From AG1 sp035559775 (lineage in GTDB: Archaea > Thermoproteota > Thermoprotei_A > Sulfolobales > AG1), in the NCBI GenBank assembly GCA_035559775.1, contig DATMAU010000045.1, positions 1 to 14,872 on the forward strand: a stretch of 14,872 bases of DNA. The letters are read 5' to 3'. The notes below the pieces were generated by a model. It saw only the letters and a program-made list of their open reading frames with translations. It ran no database searches and was not told the origin of the DNA. Made by a program: the position numbers and the translations under genes. Every line of letters starts with the position of its first letter. Positions within the stretch are counted from its first letter, which is position 1. Positions 6,435 through 13,098 of this stretch are shown piece by piece.

Positions 6435-7261
6435 CACACTATCGCCTCTATGGTTAGCTCATCACCCCTCTTAAGTCCTGTAAGCTTGGATAGAGATCCC
6501 ATGTAAACACCGACCTCGAGGAAACCGAGGCTCCCTCTGTAAACAACCATCTCCCCAGGTCTTGCGAGGCTAAAGCTCTCCTTATATACAGCTCTATAGG
6601 TCTCACCAGACCTAGCCCTTATAGTAACCTTGGACCCCATGGTAATCCCTGCTGCTTTCTCAAACTCCTCATGGGTGCAGCTGGTTATAAGGTTACCGAA
6701 TCTATCGACATGTATAACCCTCGTCCTAACCCTCCCCTTATCTTTAATACATACAAACTCTATCGGCGATCCTACGAGCTCCTCAACAGTGATCGGGGTT
6801 CCAAGCCTCTCTAGAGGAGTACCCCTCGCTATGTGTGCAGCTATGGGTGCAAATATATCTCTTCCATGGAAAGTGCCTGACACTGGTTTTCTATAGTAGT
6901 ATTCCTCCCTATCGAGGTTAACCACAAGCTCTATACCATCCCTCTTAGCTGCTGGGAGAAGAACCCCGTTATCTGGTCCGACGAAGTAATAGTTCCTCGT
7001 AGCTATGGCTATGGGTTTTCTCGAAGAACCCACGCCTGGATCTACTATTGCTACGTGGACAGTACCTTCTGGGAATTCTTTGTAAGATGCTGCAAGTATA
7101 TATGATGCCCCAGCTATGTCGAAAGGCTCCACCTCGTGCACGAGATCGATAACTATTGCTGACGGAGCTATGGTGCTGATAACACCTTTCAAGATCCCCA
7201 CATAGGGATCTCTAATCCCATAGTCGGTTGTTAGTGTTATATACCCGCTAGGTTTCCTCAC
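6434..7261 (-). CDS. S-adenosyl-L-methionine hydrolase (adenosine-forming), DUF62/SAM hydroxide adenosyltransferase
   Basis: A 275-residue member of the fluorinase/chlorinase/DUF62 family, whose archaeal members hydrolyse SAM to adenosine and methionine. Seen: TLTTDYG (9-15), VDPGVGSSRKP with Asp74 and Arg81, GPDNG (95-99), TFHGRDIFAP with His132, and a late HVDRFGNLIT segment. Asp-Arg-His is the triad reported for DUF62 hydrolases, so hydrolase rather than halogenase is likely; none of the extra loops expected of fluorinases is evident. An upstream TTG at 7276 is in frame, but GGAGG (7270-7266) sits four nt before the GTG at 7261, which I prefer. The gene overlaps the CYTH gene by 14 nt and nadM by one base. 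Confidence 0.9.
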   Translation of the reverse strand: MRKPSGYITLTTDYGIRDPYVGILKGVISTIAPSAIVIDLVHEVEPFDIAGASYILAASYKEFPEGTVHVAIVDPGVGSSRKPIAIATRNYYFVGPDNGVLLPAAKRDGIELVVNLDREEYYYRKPVSGTFHGRDIFAPIAAHIARGTPLERLGTPITVEELVGSPIEFVCIKDKGRVRTRVIHVDRFGNLITSCTHEEFEKAAGITMGSKVTIRARSGETYRAVYKESFSLARPGEMVVYRGSLGFLEVGVYMGSLSKLTGLKRGDELTIEAIV

Positions 7262-7796
7262 CACCCCTCCCCTCAAGCCAGAGTTCTAGGTATGATTTAA
7301 CAATATGATTCCCGGTAATTCCGATAAGGCTTTTAAACTTCTTAATACTCTCAAGAAACTCTTCTGGAGATCTCACGCCCTCAACCTCGATCTCGACAAA
7401 CCTCCCTACAGCTTCGACATCGTCGAGGAAGATCTTGTATACGCCGAGCCTATAGATCTTCCTCCTCTTCCTGATAACATGGCTCTTAAACCCAAGTCTT
7501 CTAAAGATCTCAACGAGTCCTCTAGGATCCCTTACCTCAACGGTGATCTCATCCCTAGCCTTGAGATCCCTCCTGATCTTCGGGCCTTTATAGGTTATCT
7601 CACCCCTCCTGCTCCTACTACCCTCAGAGATCCTTACTCTCAAGGCTTCGTCCCTCTCTCTAAGTTTGATACATGGATAGAGATCTATATAGTGATCCTC
7701 CTCAAATACCTCCTCTTCATAAACAGCGCCAAGTGTTTTAAGAGCCCTCTCTATGTCACTGTGATCCTTGACCTCGAATTTAGCCTCATACTCCAT
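7248..7796 (-). CDS. CYTH-domain protein (CyaB/thiamine-triphosphatase-like)
   Basis: A 182-residue CYTH (triphosphate tunnel) protein. The first residues MEYEAKFEV hold the diagnostic ExExK motif (Glu2, Glu4, Lys6). Further tunnel residues are visible: LRVRI (about 52-56), EITYKGPK (about 67-74), EITVEV, a FVEIEVEG strand (about 134-141) and the C-terminal KSYLELW. Family members bind triphosphates with divalent metal and act as adenylate cyclases (CyaB, class IV), thiamine triphosphatases or polyphosphatases; the substrate here cannot be read from sequence. A long frame opens at 7928, but the upstream part is not CYTH-like; GGAG (7808-7805) is eight nt before the ATG at 7796, the chosen start (ATG 7802 is possible). 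First gene of the overlapping run with the SAM hydrolase. Confidence 0.85.
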   Translation of the reverse strand: MEYEAKFEVKDHSDIERALKTLGAVYEEEVFEEDHYIDLYPCIKLRERDEALRVRISEGSRSRRGEITYKGPKIRRDLKARDEITVEVRDPRGLVEIFRRLGFKSHVIRKRRKIYRLGVYKIFLDDVEAVGRFVEIEVEGVRSPEEFLESIKKFKSLIGITGNHIVKSYLELWLEGRGGEET

Positions 7797-7852
7797 GACC
7801 ATCTCTCCAGCCCCAGGATTCAATAGATAATCTAGAGTAATAACCAAAATCC

Positions 7853-7862
7853 TGTATAAATA
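7853..7862 (-). promoter_or_regulatory. TATA-like element, candidate promoter of the CYTH-SAM hydrolase-nadM-rtcA run
   Basis: The minus strand reads TATTTATACA, about 60 nt upstream of the CYTH ATG at 7796. A start 26 nt downstream would leave a leader of about 35 nt that includes GGAG. This site lies in the 164-nt divergent gap facing pelA. Promoter function is inferred. Confidence 0.4.
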
Positions 7863-7960
7863 GAACCAATGCTGCGCATTAACCATGTTCTTTAGTCGTG
7901 CTTGATTTGTAGGAGATAAGCTCTCCAACGCTTAGTAGTAATGATAGTGAGTGAGCATAG

Positions 7961-9046
7961 ATGGATATCGAGGTTGTGGACGAGGGTAAGGGGTATCTGA
8001 GGGTTAGGGTTGAGAGTGAGGATGATCTGTGGCTCTTATCCCTCTTGGTTGAGGAGGGGGATGTTGTGGCTTCGAGAACAACGAGGGATGTCAGGATCGA
8101 GGGGTCGGAGAAGAGAAGGATCCCTATGACTCTTGCTGTGCGGGTTCAGGGTATAGAGTTCCAGCCCTTCTCAGGAAGACTTAGGATCAAGGGTGTTATT
8201 GTTGAAGGACCCGAGGAGTACGGGTTGAGGGGATCTCACCACACACTCTCCATCGATGTTGGCATGAGTGTGGATATTATTAAGAAGGAGGGGAGTGTGG
8301 ATCTGAAGCTGGTTGAGAAGATCCTGAGGCTCTCTAGGAAGGGTAGAGGCTTGATAGTAGCGGTGGATCATGATGAATACGCTGTTGCCCTGCTACAGAG
8401 CCAGGGGTTGAGATACCTTAGGGAGGGCTATATACATCCTCCCAGTAAGAGGGATCCCAGAACCTATGATGCGTATGAGAAGAGCTTGTCAGAGCTTGCA
8501 GAAACGATCAAAAAGATCCTAGAGGGATACGGGGTATCAATAGTAGTCATAGGATCCCCAGGCGCTATAGCAGAGGAGATATCGAGGCTAATAAGAGAGA
8601 CTATGCCGAGGGTTAAGGTTATCACTGACAGCGTATCCATGGGGGGTAGAGCTGGCGTTGAGGAGATGCTTAGAAGAGGCACTATATCTAAGATCCTCAG
8701 TGAGCAGGCTGCAATAGAGGCCGAAGAGATCCTTAGAAACTATATAGAGACCCTTAGCAGAGAGCCTGAGAGAGTTGTTGCGGGATTAGAGATGATACGT
8801 AGAGCTGCTGAAATGAACGCTGTTAAGAAAGCCGCCATACTTGAAAACCTATTGAAAGGGGATAGGACTACGAGGGAAATAGTTAACGAGATCCTCACTC
8901 TCTCTATAGAGAAAGGCTACGATGTGCTAATAGTCCCTACAGAGAGCCCGGCTGGGGAGAGGCTTAGAATGATGGGGGGCGCGATAGCTATTCTCAGATA
9001 CAACCTACCCTTATCATTAGCTCCTATAGAGAATAATGATAACTAG
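7961..9046 (+). CDS. pelA: Pelota homolog, ribosome rescue / mRNA surveillance factor
   Basis: A 361-residue archaeal Pelota (Dom34), an eRF1-like protein that, with aEF1A in archaea, releases ribosomes stalled on defective mRNA. Three domains are readable: an N-terminal Sm-like domain (about 1-125) with EDDLWLLSLLVEEGD and the SGRLRIKG strand; a central domain (about 128-250) with LIVAVDHDEYAVALLQSQG; and a C-terminal eRF1_3-like domain (about 255-361) ending in PAGERLRMMGGAIAILRY, the conserved (H/P)xxGExLxxxGGIxAILRY end. There is no GGQ motif, which separates it from aRF1. The ATG has only a weak GTGAG upstream, and no clear TATA element was found. It is transcribed divergently from the CYTH gene and alone on its strand before the next operon. 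Confidence 0.94.
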   Translation: MDIEVVDEGKGYLRVRVESEDDLWLLSLLVEEGDVVASRTTRDVRIEGSEKRRIPMTLAVRVQGIEFQPFSGRLRIKGVIVEGPEEYGLRGSHHTLSIDVGMSVDIIKKEGSVDLKLVEKILRLSRKGRGLIVAVDHDEYAVALLQSQGLRYLREGYIHPPSKRDPRTYDAYEKSLSELAETIKKILEGYGVSIVVIGSPGAIAEEISRLIRETMPRVKVITDSVSMGGRAGVEEMLRRGTISKILSEQAAIEAEEILRNYIETLSREPERVVAGLEMIRRAAEMNAVKKAAILENLLKGDRTTREIVNEILTLSIEKGYDVLIVPTESPAGERLRMMGGAIAILRYNLPLSLAPIENNDN

Positions 9047-9098
9047 CCCCTCTCTATGCATATGATATTGATAAGCTCTTCGGATCAGCGTAGAGCGG

Positions 9099-9165
9099 AG
9101 GCTAGCTATAGAGGGTTATGCAGGATCCTCTATAGACCCGGAACCCTTATAGCTATAGTTAGCCT
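9099..9165 (+). repeat. Long imperfect inverted repeat / hairpin
   Basis: AGGCTAGCTATAG (9099-9111) pairs with CTATAGTTAGCCT (9153-9165) over 13 positions with one G-U. Inside, AGGGTT (9112-9117) pairs with AACCCT (9142-9147), leaving a 5-nt bulge (9148-9152) and a 24-nt apical region containing the palindrome AGGATCCT. It lies 53 nt after the pelA stop. It might shape the 3' end of pelA mRNA, be part of a small RNA, or be a protein-binding site. Pairing is seen directly; function is unknown. Confidence 0.55.
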
Positions 9166-9326
9166 ATCTGAGATGCTATCTAGATTCATAATCCTATGGA
9201 AATAAATGATTCTGTAACGCTGAGCTCGATAGATTCTCGTGAAACTATAGGGTGGAGAAATAACGATAACACTAACAAGTATCAAGTATTAAAGGATAAA
9301 AGAATATTGAGGATGAACAGCAAAGG

Positions 9327-9351
9327 GTATAAGTCTTGGTAAAATATTTTA
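9327..9351 (+). promoter_or_regulatory. Candidate promoter of the thiolase/DUF35 operon
   Basis: Two TATA-like stretches precede the operon: GGTATAAG (about 9327-9334) and AAAATATTTTA (9341-9351). From the first, transcription would start near 9356-9360, giving an almost leaderless mRNA for the TTG at 9365, which lacks a clear Shine-Dalgarno sequence. From the second it would start inside the gene. Inference from spacing. Confidence 0.35.
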
Positions 9352-9364
9352 TTGGTCGGACGAG

Positions 9365-10519
9365 TTGCGAAGAATAGCCTTGGTTGGAATGGGCTATATA
9401 GGTTTTACAAGATCTAGTGAGCACCTATCCTTCAGAGAGATGGTATACCAAGCAGCTGTTAAGGCTTATAATGATGCTGGAGGGATCGATCCCAGAAGGG
9501 ATGTAGATGCATTCATATCATGCCAAGAGGACTTCTGGGAAGGGGTCTCGATCTCGGATGAATTCGCGCCCGACCAGCTGGGAGGAGTTTTAAAACCGGT
9601 ATATACGGTTACTGGAGACGGTCTCCACTGTGTAGCTAACGCTTACATGATGATAAGATCCGGAGTTGCTGACATAGTAGTAGTTGAGTCCCATGGAAAG
9701 CCTAGCGAGATAATAAGCATGGGCGATATAGTATGGTTCTCCACAGATCCCATCTATATCAGACCGCTCAAGCTACCTAACCCCCATGCGCTCCAAGCCC
9801 TTGAGGCGAGGATCTATATGAAGTCTAGGGGGCTTAAAAGAGAGGATCTAGGGCTATATGTTATCCAAAGCCTTGGCAACGCGTTGCTAAGCGACCGGGC
9901 TCCCTATGCTGCTAAGCTGGATCTTGATGGGTATCTTGAAGCGGAATATGTGGTGGATCCTCTTACAGCCTATGATATAGCTGGGTATAGCGATGCAGCC
10001 ATAGTTGCTGTGATGGCTAGTGAGGAGATTGCTAGAAAGCTCACAGACCAGCCCGTGTGGATCGATGGTGTTGGGTGGGCAACAGAGATCTCGACTATAT
10101 CAATGAGATCTATGGAGGAGGATGTGGCAACAAAGCTTGCAGCGAGGATGGCTTATGAGCAGGCTGGTGTTAAGGATCCCCGGAGGGAGTTCGACTTCGC
10201 AGAGGTTGATGAGAGGTATAGCTACAAGGCTATTCAGGCTATCGAGGCCCTTGGGCTGGCTAAGATGGATACGGTTGCATCTGATCTCAGAGGCGGTTCT
10301 TTCTCAAGATCTGGAAGCCTTCCAGTAAACCCCTCAGGAGGAGCCCTGGGCGAGGGGGTTCCTCTAGAGGCACACGGTCTTGCAAGACTGCTATCGGCTT
10401 ATCAGCAGCTTAGAGGGATGGCTGGGAGGGCACAGCTAAGCGATGCTGAGAAAGCGGTTGTTCACAGCTGGAGGGGTTTGGGGACCTCCAGCTCTATTGT
10501 CCTCGCTCTATCGAGGTGA
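9365..10519 (+). CDS. Thiolase-superfamily protein, SCP2-thiolase type, with nucleophilic Cys
   Basis: A 384-residue thiolase-fold protein (acyl-CoA C-C bond chemistry, cytoplasmic). The N-terminal IALVGMGYIGFTR starts the fold; TGDGLHCVANAYMMI puts Cys89 where thiolases have the nucleophile. The C-terminal half has DERYSY in place of the usual NEAF-type motif (283-288), NPSGGALGEGVP (322-333) and VVHSWRGLGT (366-374). Val332 replaces the His of the canonical GHP motif and no Cys is present at the CxG site, so chemistry may differ from a classical thiolase; His367 could substitute. It heads a four-gene operon with a paralog and two DUF35 proteins, the usual partners of archaeal SCP2-type thiolases. 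The start is TTG at 9365, needed for the first beta strand; ATG 9389 would truncate it. Substrate unknown. Confidence 0.85.
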   Translation: MRRIALVGMGYIGFTRSSEHLSFREMVYQAAVKAYNDAGGIDPRRDVDAFISCQEDFWEGVSISDEFAPDQLGGVLKPVYTVTGDGLHCVANAYMMIRSGVADIVVVESHGKPSEIISMGDIVWFSTDPIYIRPLKLPNPHALQALEARIYMKSRGLKREDLGLYVIQSLGNALLSDRAPYAAKLDLDGYLEAEYVVDPLTAYDIAGYSDAAIVAVMASEEIARKLTDQPVWIDGVGWATEISTISMRSMEEDVATKLAARMAYEQAGVKDPRREFDFAEVDERYSYKAIQAIEALGLAKMDTVASDLRGGSFSRSGSLPVNPSGGALGEGVPLEAHGLARLLSAYQQLRGMAGRAQLSDAEKAVVHSWRGLGTSSSIVLALSR

Positions 10520-10521
10520 TC
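10513..10521 (+). promoter_or_regulatory. Shine-Dalgarno GAGGTGATC for the second thiolase gene
   Basis: GAGGTGATC overlaps the stop codon of the upstream gene and matches the 16S rRNA 3' end complement. It is well spaced for the ATG at 10525 (6 nt after GAGGTG) and overlaps the alternative GTG at 10516, so it decides the start. Confidence 0.7.
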
Positions 10522-10524
10522 GGG

Positions 10525-11706
10525 ATGAAGACGAATGTATATGTTAAGAAAAGAGTTGCTGTTGTTGGTGCAGGGCTAACCCTGTTTAGGAGAAGAATGC
10601 TCGAAACCCCACAGGAGTTGGCATGGATAGCTGCTAGAAGAGCCCTTGACCAGGCTGGGTTAGAGTTAAAGGATATAGATTGTGTTGTGAGCGGGAGCGC
10701 TCCAGACGCTTTCGATGGTGTTCATCTAAAGGGTGAATACTACTCCGAGGGTGCTGGGGCTATTGGGAAGCCTCATCTCAGGGTATATGTTGGCGGGGGA
10801 ACCGGTGTTTTTGTGCCCGTAGCTGCGTGGTGGCATGTCGCCTCTGGTCTCTGTAGAAGGGTTCTTGTGGTTGCTGAGGAGAAGATGAGCAGTGCTGCAG
10901 ACCCCCATCCCCAGGCTGTTTTCAGACATATATGGGATCCTATTACTGAGAAGCCTCTCAATCCCAACCTCATCTGGATCTTCGCTTTGGAGATGCATAG
11001 ATATATGCATAAATGCAGGGTTACTAAGGAGGATATAGCACTAGTATCTGTGAAGAATAAGAGAAACGCTCTCGACAACCCGTATGCACAGGCGGGTGCT
11101 AACATAACTGTCGAAGATGTCCTCAAAAGCGAGCTCCTCGTATACCCCGTCAATAGGCTCGATATATCTCCTGTGAGCGATGGTGCAGCCGCCCTCGTAA
11201 TGGTTTCAGAGGAGTGGGCTAGGAGGCTTACAGATACACCTATATGGGTTGAGGGGATAGGCTATACTCTTGACACCTCTTACTGGACAAACAGGGAGCT
11301 CTCATTCCCTGTTTATCTGAAAAACGCTGCCGAGATGGCGTACAGGATGGCTGGTATTGAGAGGCCTATGAAGGAGATAGATGTTGCAGAGCCCTATGAT
11401 CCTTTCGATTATAAGGAGCTCCACCATCTAGAAGGACTCGGGCTAGCCCCTAGATGTGGTGCTGCAGAGATGACCAGAGAGGGTGTTACACAGAGGGACG
11501 GAGATCTGCCTGTATGTCCGAGCGGTGGTCTCCTAGGTGTTGGGAACCCCATAGCTGCTGCAGGGCTTATGAAAGTGGCTGAGATATTCTGGCAGCTTAG
11601 GGGCGAGGCTGGTAAGAGGCAGGTTAGGAAAGACGCTGTCACAGGGTTAGCACAGGCCTGGGGTGATCTAATGCAGGTCGGCACTGTAGTTATAATGAGG
11701 AGGTGA
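10525..11706 (+). CDS. Thiolase-superfamily protein lacking the nucleophilic Cys
   Basis: A 393-residue paralog of the preceding protein, five nt after its stop. Shared landmarks: N-terminal VAVVGAGLTLFRR, an SDGAAALVMVSEEWARRLTD segment closely matching SDAAIVAVMASEEIARKLTD upstream, EPYDPFDYKELHHLEGLGL (289-307), CPSGGLLGVGNP (331-342) and GLAQAWGDLMQVGT near the end. At the nucleophile position, VYVGGGTGVFVPV aligns ungapped with VYTVTGDGLHCVA upstream, placing Val97 opposite Cys89. Asn341 stands at the GHP His. It therefore cannot do classical Cys-based thiolysis. It may be a structural subunit of a heteromeric thiolase, or an aldolase-like enzyme as known for Cys-less Ltp2 with a DUF35 partner in steroid degradation. 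The ATG is chosen over GTG 10516 because of the Shine-Dalgarno position. Confidence 0.85.
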   Translation: MKTNVYVKKRVAVVGAGLTLFRRRMLETPQELAWIAARRALDQAGLELKDIDCVVSGSAPDAFDGVHLKGEYYSEGAGAIGKPHLRVYVGGGTGVFVPVAAWWHVASGLCRRVLVVAEEKMSSAADPHPQAVFRHIWDPITEKPLNPNLIWIFALEMHRYMHKCRVTKEDIALVSVKNKRNALDNPYAQAGANITVEDVLKSELLVYPVNRLDISPVSDGAAALVMVSEEWARRLTDTPIWVEGIGYTLDTSYWTNRELSFPVYLKNAAEMAYRMAGIERPMKEIDVAEPYDPFDYKELHHLEGLGLAPRCGAAEMTREGVTQRDGDLPVCPSGGLLGVGNPIAAAGLMKVAEIFWQLRGEAGKRQVRKDAVTGLAQAWGDLMQVGTVVIMRR

Positions 11707-11708
11707 TC
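11699..11708 (+). promoter_or_regulatory. Full Shine-Dalgarno GGAGGTGATC for the first DUF35 gene
   Basis: GGAGGTGATC is a ten-base complement to the conserved 16S rRNA 3' end. It overlaps the last codons and stop of the upstream gene and ends three nt before the ATG at 11712, ruling against the alternative GTG at 11703 that lies within it. Confidence 0.75.
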
Positions 11709-11711
11709 ACA

Positions 11712-12242
11712 ATGGGGGTCAGTATAAGGGGTGGGACACCGCTTAGAGATGAAGAGTTCAGGGCAGTGATAAAGGAGATAGACTCGCCAAGGGCTAGGTA
11801 TAGAATGGCTGCTGGCATAGCCTATAGCAGGTTCCTTGAGGGGCTTAAGAAGGGTGAGATCCTTGGGACATACTGCCCTAGTTGCAGGCTTGTCCACATA
11901 CCACCAAGGATCTATTGTCCATACTGCTTCAAACACCTAACGAGATGGGTTAGGGCTAGCGATGAGGGCAGGGTAGTCACGGCCGTGATCAGCTATCTCT
12001 CAGCCACGTTAGAGGTTCTTGAGAAACCAGAGATCATCGGGATCATTAGGCTCGACGTGCCTGGGCATAGGTTCTCAAGCTACAGATTCCCAGGGATCCT
12101 CCACAGGATCTGTGGGGCTAGTGAGGATGATGTGAAGAGCCAGAGGATCTTTGATGCGAGGGTTAAGGCTAAATGGCTGCCGGAGGATAAGAGAACAGGA
12201 TCTATAAATGATATAGAGTGCTTCGAGGTGATCTGGGGTTGA
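11712..12242 (+). CDS. DUF35 zinc-ribbon/OB-fold acyl-CoA-associated protein (first copy)
   Basis: A 176-residue DUF35 protein. An N-terminal helical part (about 15-50) leads to a rubredoxin-like zinc ribbon with CPSC (Cys55, Cys58) and CPYC (Cys69, Cys72), then an OB-fold region from about 85 onward (VVTAVISYLSAT...IIGIIRLD) and the end KWLPEDKRTGSINDIECFEV, where the GSINDI motif is shared with the second copy. In archaeal thiolase/HMG-CoA synthase complexes the DUF35 subunit bridges the enzymes and holds CoA; in Ltp2-type aldolases it is required for activity. That role is inferred here from the two adjacent thiolase genes. The gene starts five nt after the upstream stop and overlaps the next gene. 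Longer at the N-terminus than the second copy. Confidence 0.88.
   Translation: MGVSIRGGTPLRDEEFRAVIKEIDSPRARYRMAAGIAYSRFLEGLKKGEILGTYCPSCRLVHIPPRIYCPYCFKHLTRWVRASDEGRVVTAVISYLSATLEVLEKPEIIGIIRLDVPGHRFSSYRFPGILHRICGASEDDVKSQRIFDARVKAKWLPEDKRTGSINDIECFEVIWG
12225..12233 (+). promoter_or_regulatory. Shine-Dalgarno GAGGTGATC for the second DUF35 gene
   Basis: GAGGTGATC lies inside the last codons of the first DUF35 gene. GAGGTG ends eight nt before a TTG at 12239, which overlaps the upstream TGA (TTGA). This points to TTG 12239 rather than GTG 12218 as the start. Confidence 0.6.
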
Positions 12243-12682
12243 GGGATGTAGAGCCACAGGTTAGAGAGGTGGAGATGGAGATAAAAGCCTACCACTACAC
12301 ACCAGGGCCTCTTGGGCTGAGATGGCTTGAGGGTCTTAAGAGAGGAATCATAATGGCTGCTAAGTGTAGAAAATGTGGGAATCTATTCATACCCCCCAAG
12401 ATCTATTGCCCCAGATGCTTCTCAGAAGTAGAGGATCTGGTCGAGCTTAGAGAAAAGCCGTATCTAGCGAGCTACACAGTAATATACAGAAACTTTAACG
12501 GAGAGAGGCTCAGCAGCCCAGTGATAGTGGGTCTGGTCAGGTTCAGGGGCGTTGATGGGGGGTTGATACACTATATAGAAGGGCCTGTGGAAAAGCTAGC
12601 CATAGGGGCTTCTCTAGAGCCTGTCTTCAGGGGCGAGAGGAAGGGCTCGATAACAGATATAGAGCGTTTTAGGCTCGTATAG
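12239..12682 (+). CDS. DUF35 zinc-ribbon/OB-fold acyl-CoA-associated protein (second copy)
   Basis: A 147-residue DUF35 protein, last gene of the thiolase operon. The helical start RWLEGLKRGIIMAAKC (about 28-43) precedes a zinc ribbon CRKC (Cys43, Cys46) and CPRC (Cys57, Cys60), then an OB fold (ASYTVIYRNFNG...IVGLVRFRG) and GSITDIERFRLV at the end. The segments IPPKIYCPRCF and IPPRIYCPYCF of the two copies are nearly identical, so they are paralogs, though the rest is diverged. The TTG start overlaps the previous stop by two bases and is favoured by the Shine-Dalgarno site; GTG 12218 would add seven residues. With two thiolase-like and two DUF35 proteins, each thiolase could have its own DUF35 partner, or all four could make one complex. 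Confidence 0.85.
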   Translation: MRDVEPQVREVEMEIKAYHYTPGPLGLRWLEGLKRGIIMAAKCRKCGNLFIPPKIYCPRCFSEVEDLVELREKPYLASYTVIYRNFNGERLSSPVIVGLVRFRGVDGGLIHYIEGPVEKLAIGASLEPVFRGERKGSITDIERFRLV

Positions 12683-12706
12683 CTATATAGCTAAGAGATC
12701 TTTTTA
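12681..12706 (+). terminator. Candidate terminator of the thiolase/DUF35 operon
   Basis: The perfect 12-nt palindrome AGCTATATAGCT (12681-12692) overlaps the stop codon and is followed by TCTTTTTA (12699-12706). Archaeal transcription commonly ends at T-runs on the non-template strand; the palindrome may be incidental. Confidence 0.45.
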
Positions 12707-13098
12707 TGCCTCACCCAGCCTCCTTTCTATTCCCTTTCAGTTCTATAGTAGATCGGCTCTGCGGGGCTATGGATTGTTGTTGAGCCCAAGACACAGGGCT
12801 CCCACCTAGTGTGTGTCCTAGATAGCTTGGGAGCTGCTCCTAGGTCAATATAGAAATAGAAGACCAATTGCCAACAAGACCGTTTCGATCAAGGTCTATA
12901 AATCCTTCCATCGATAAGAAGACAGTCCAATACTAAGGCTTTTAACATGCTGGCAAGCCGTCTCTCTTAAGAACCTGTGATGGTTGAAGCCCAGCTCTTT
13001 CTTTATATAGGTATGTGTATGCAATCCCATGGTGAGGAGTCCTTAGGTTTGTATCTATGTTGAGCGGAAGTTGATGTGTAGCGATATAATGGTTATTC
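12683..13098 (+). other. Intergenic region without a recognisable gene (416 nt)
   Basis: This gap between the convergent thiolase operon and uppP has no credible coding frame. A patch at 12782-12846 has several overlapping self-complementary segments (GACACA with TGTGTC, GGCTCCCA with TGGGAGCT, ACCTAG with CTAGGT), so it could fold in RNA, but the pairings compete and none stands out. I found no 7S RNA, RNase P RNA, tRNA or box C/D signature. The right end should contain the uppP terminator. Confidence 0.45.

Larger units (their letters stand above)
9047..9364 (+). other. Intergenic region without a recognisable gene (318 nt)
   Basis: Between pelA and the thiolase operon I see no convincing reading frame, tRNA, or paired C and D boxes of a guide RNA. 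The left half carries a strong imperfect inverted repeat (9099-9165), and the right end holds TATA-like elements for the next operon. The middle (about 9170-9320) is A/T-rich and featureless. Confidence 0.5.

Noticed and set aside
7797..7928. N-terminal extension of the CYTH protein from 7928
   Set aside because: The CYTH fold starts at the ExExK motif right after 7796; the extension has no family resemblance and covers a TATA-like element and the ribosome-binding site.
9181..9320. Box C/D guide RNA suggested by AATGATT, CTGA-like and GGATGAA fragments
   Set aside because: The C-like boxes deviate from RTGATGA and there is no properly spaced C/D'/C'/D set.
11409..11936. 175-codon minus-strand frame antisense to the second thiolase gene
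   Set aside because: It lies across two well-supported genes on the other strand, shows no motif, and is explained by codon bias of the real genes.
12720..13020. Possible 7S (SRP) RNA in the gap, given SRP19 in the window
   Set aside because: The conserved helix 8 loop sequences and long end-to-end pairing are not present.
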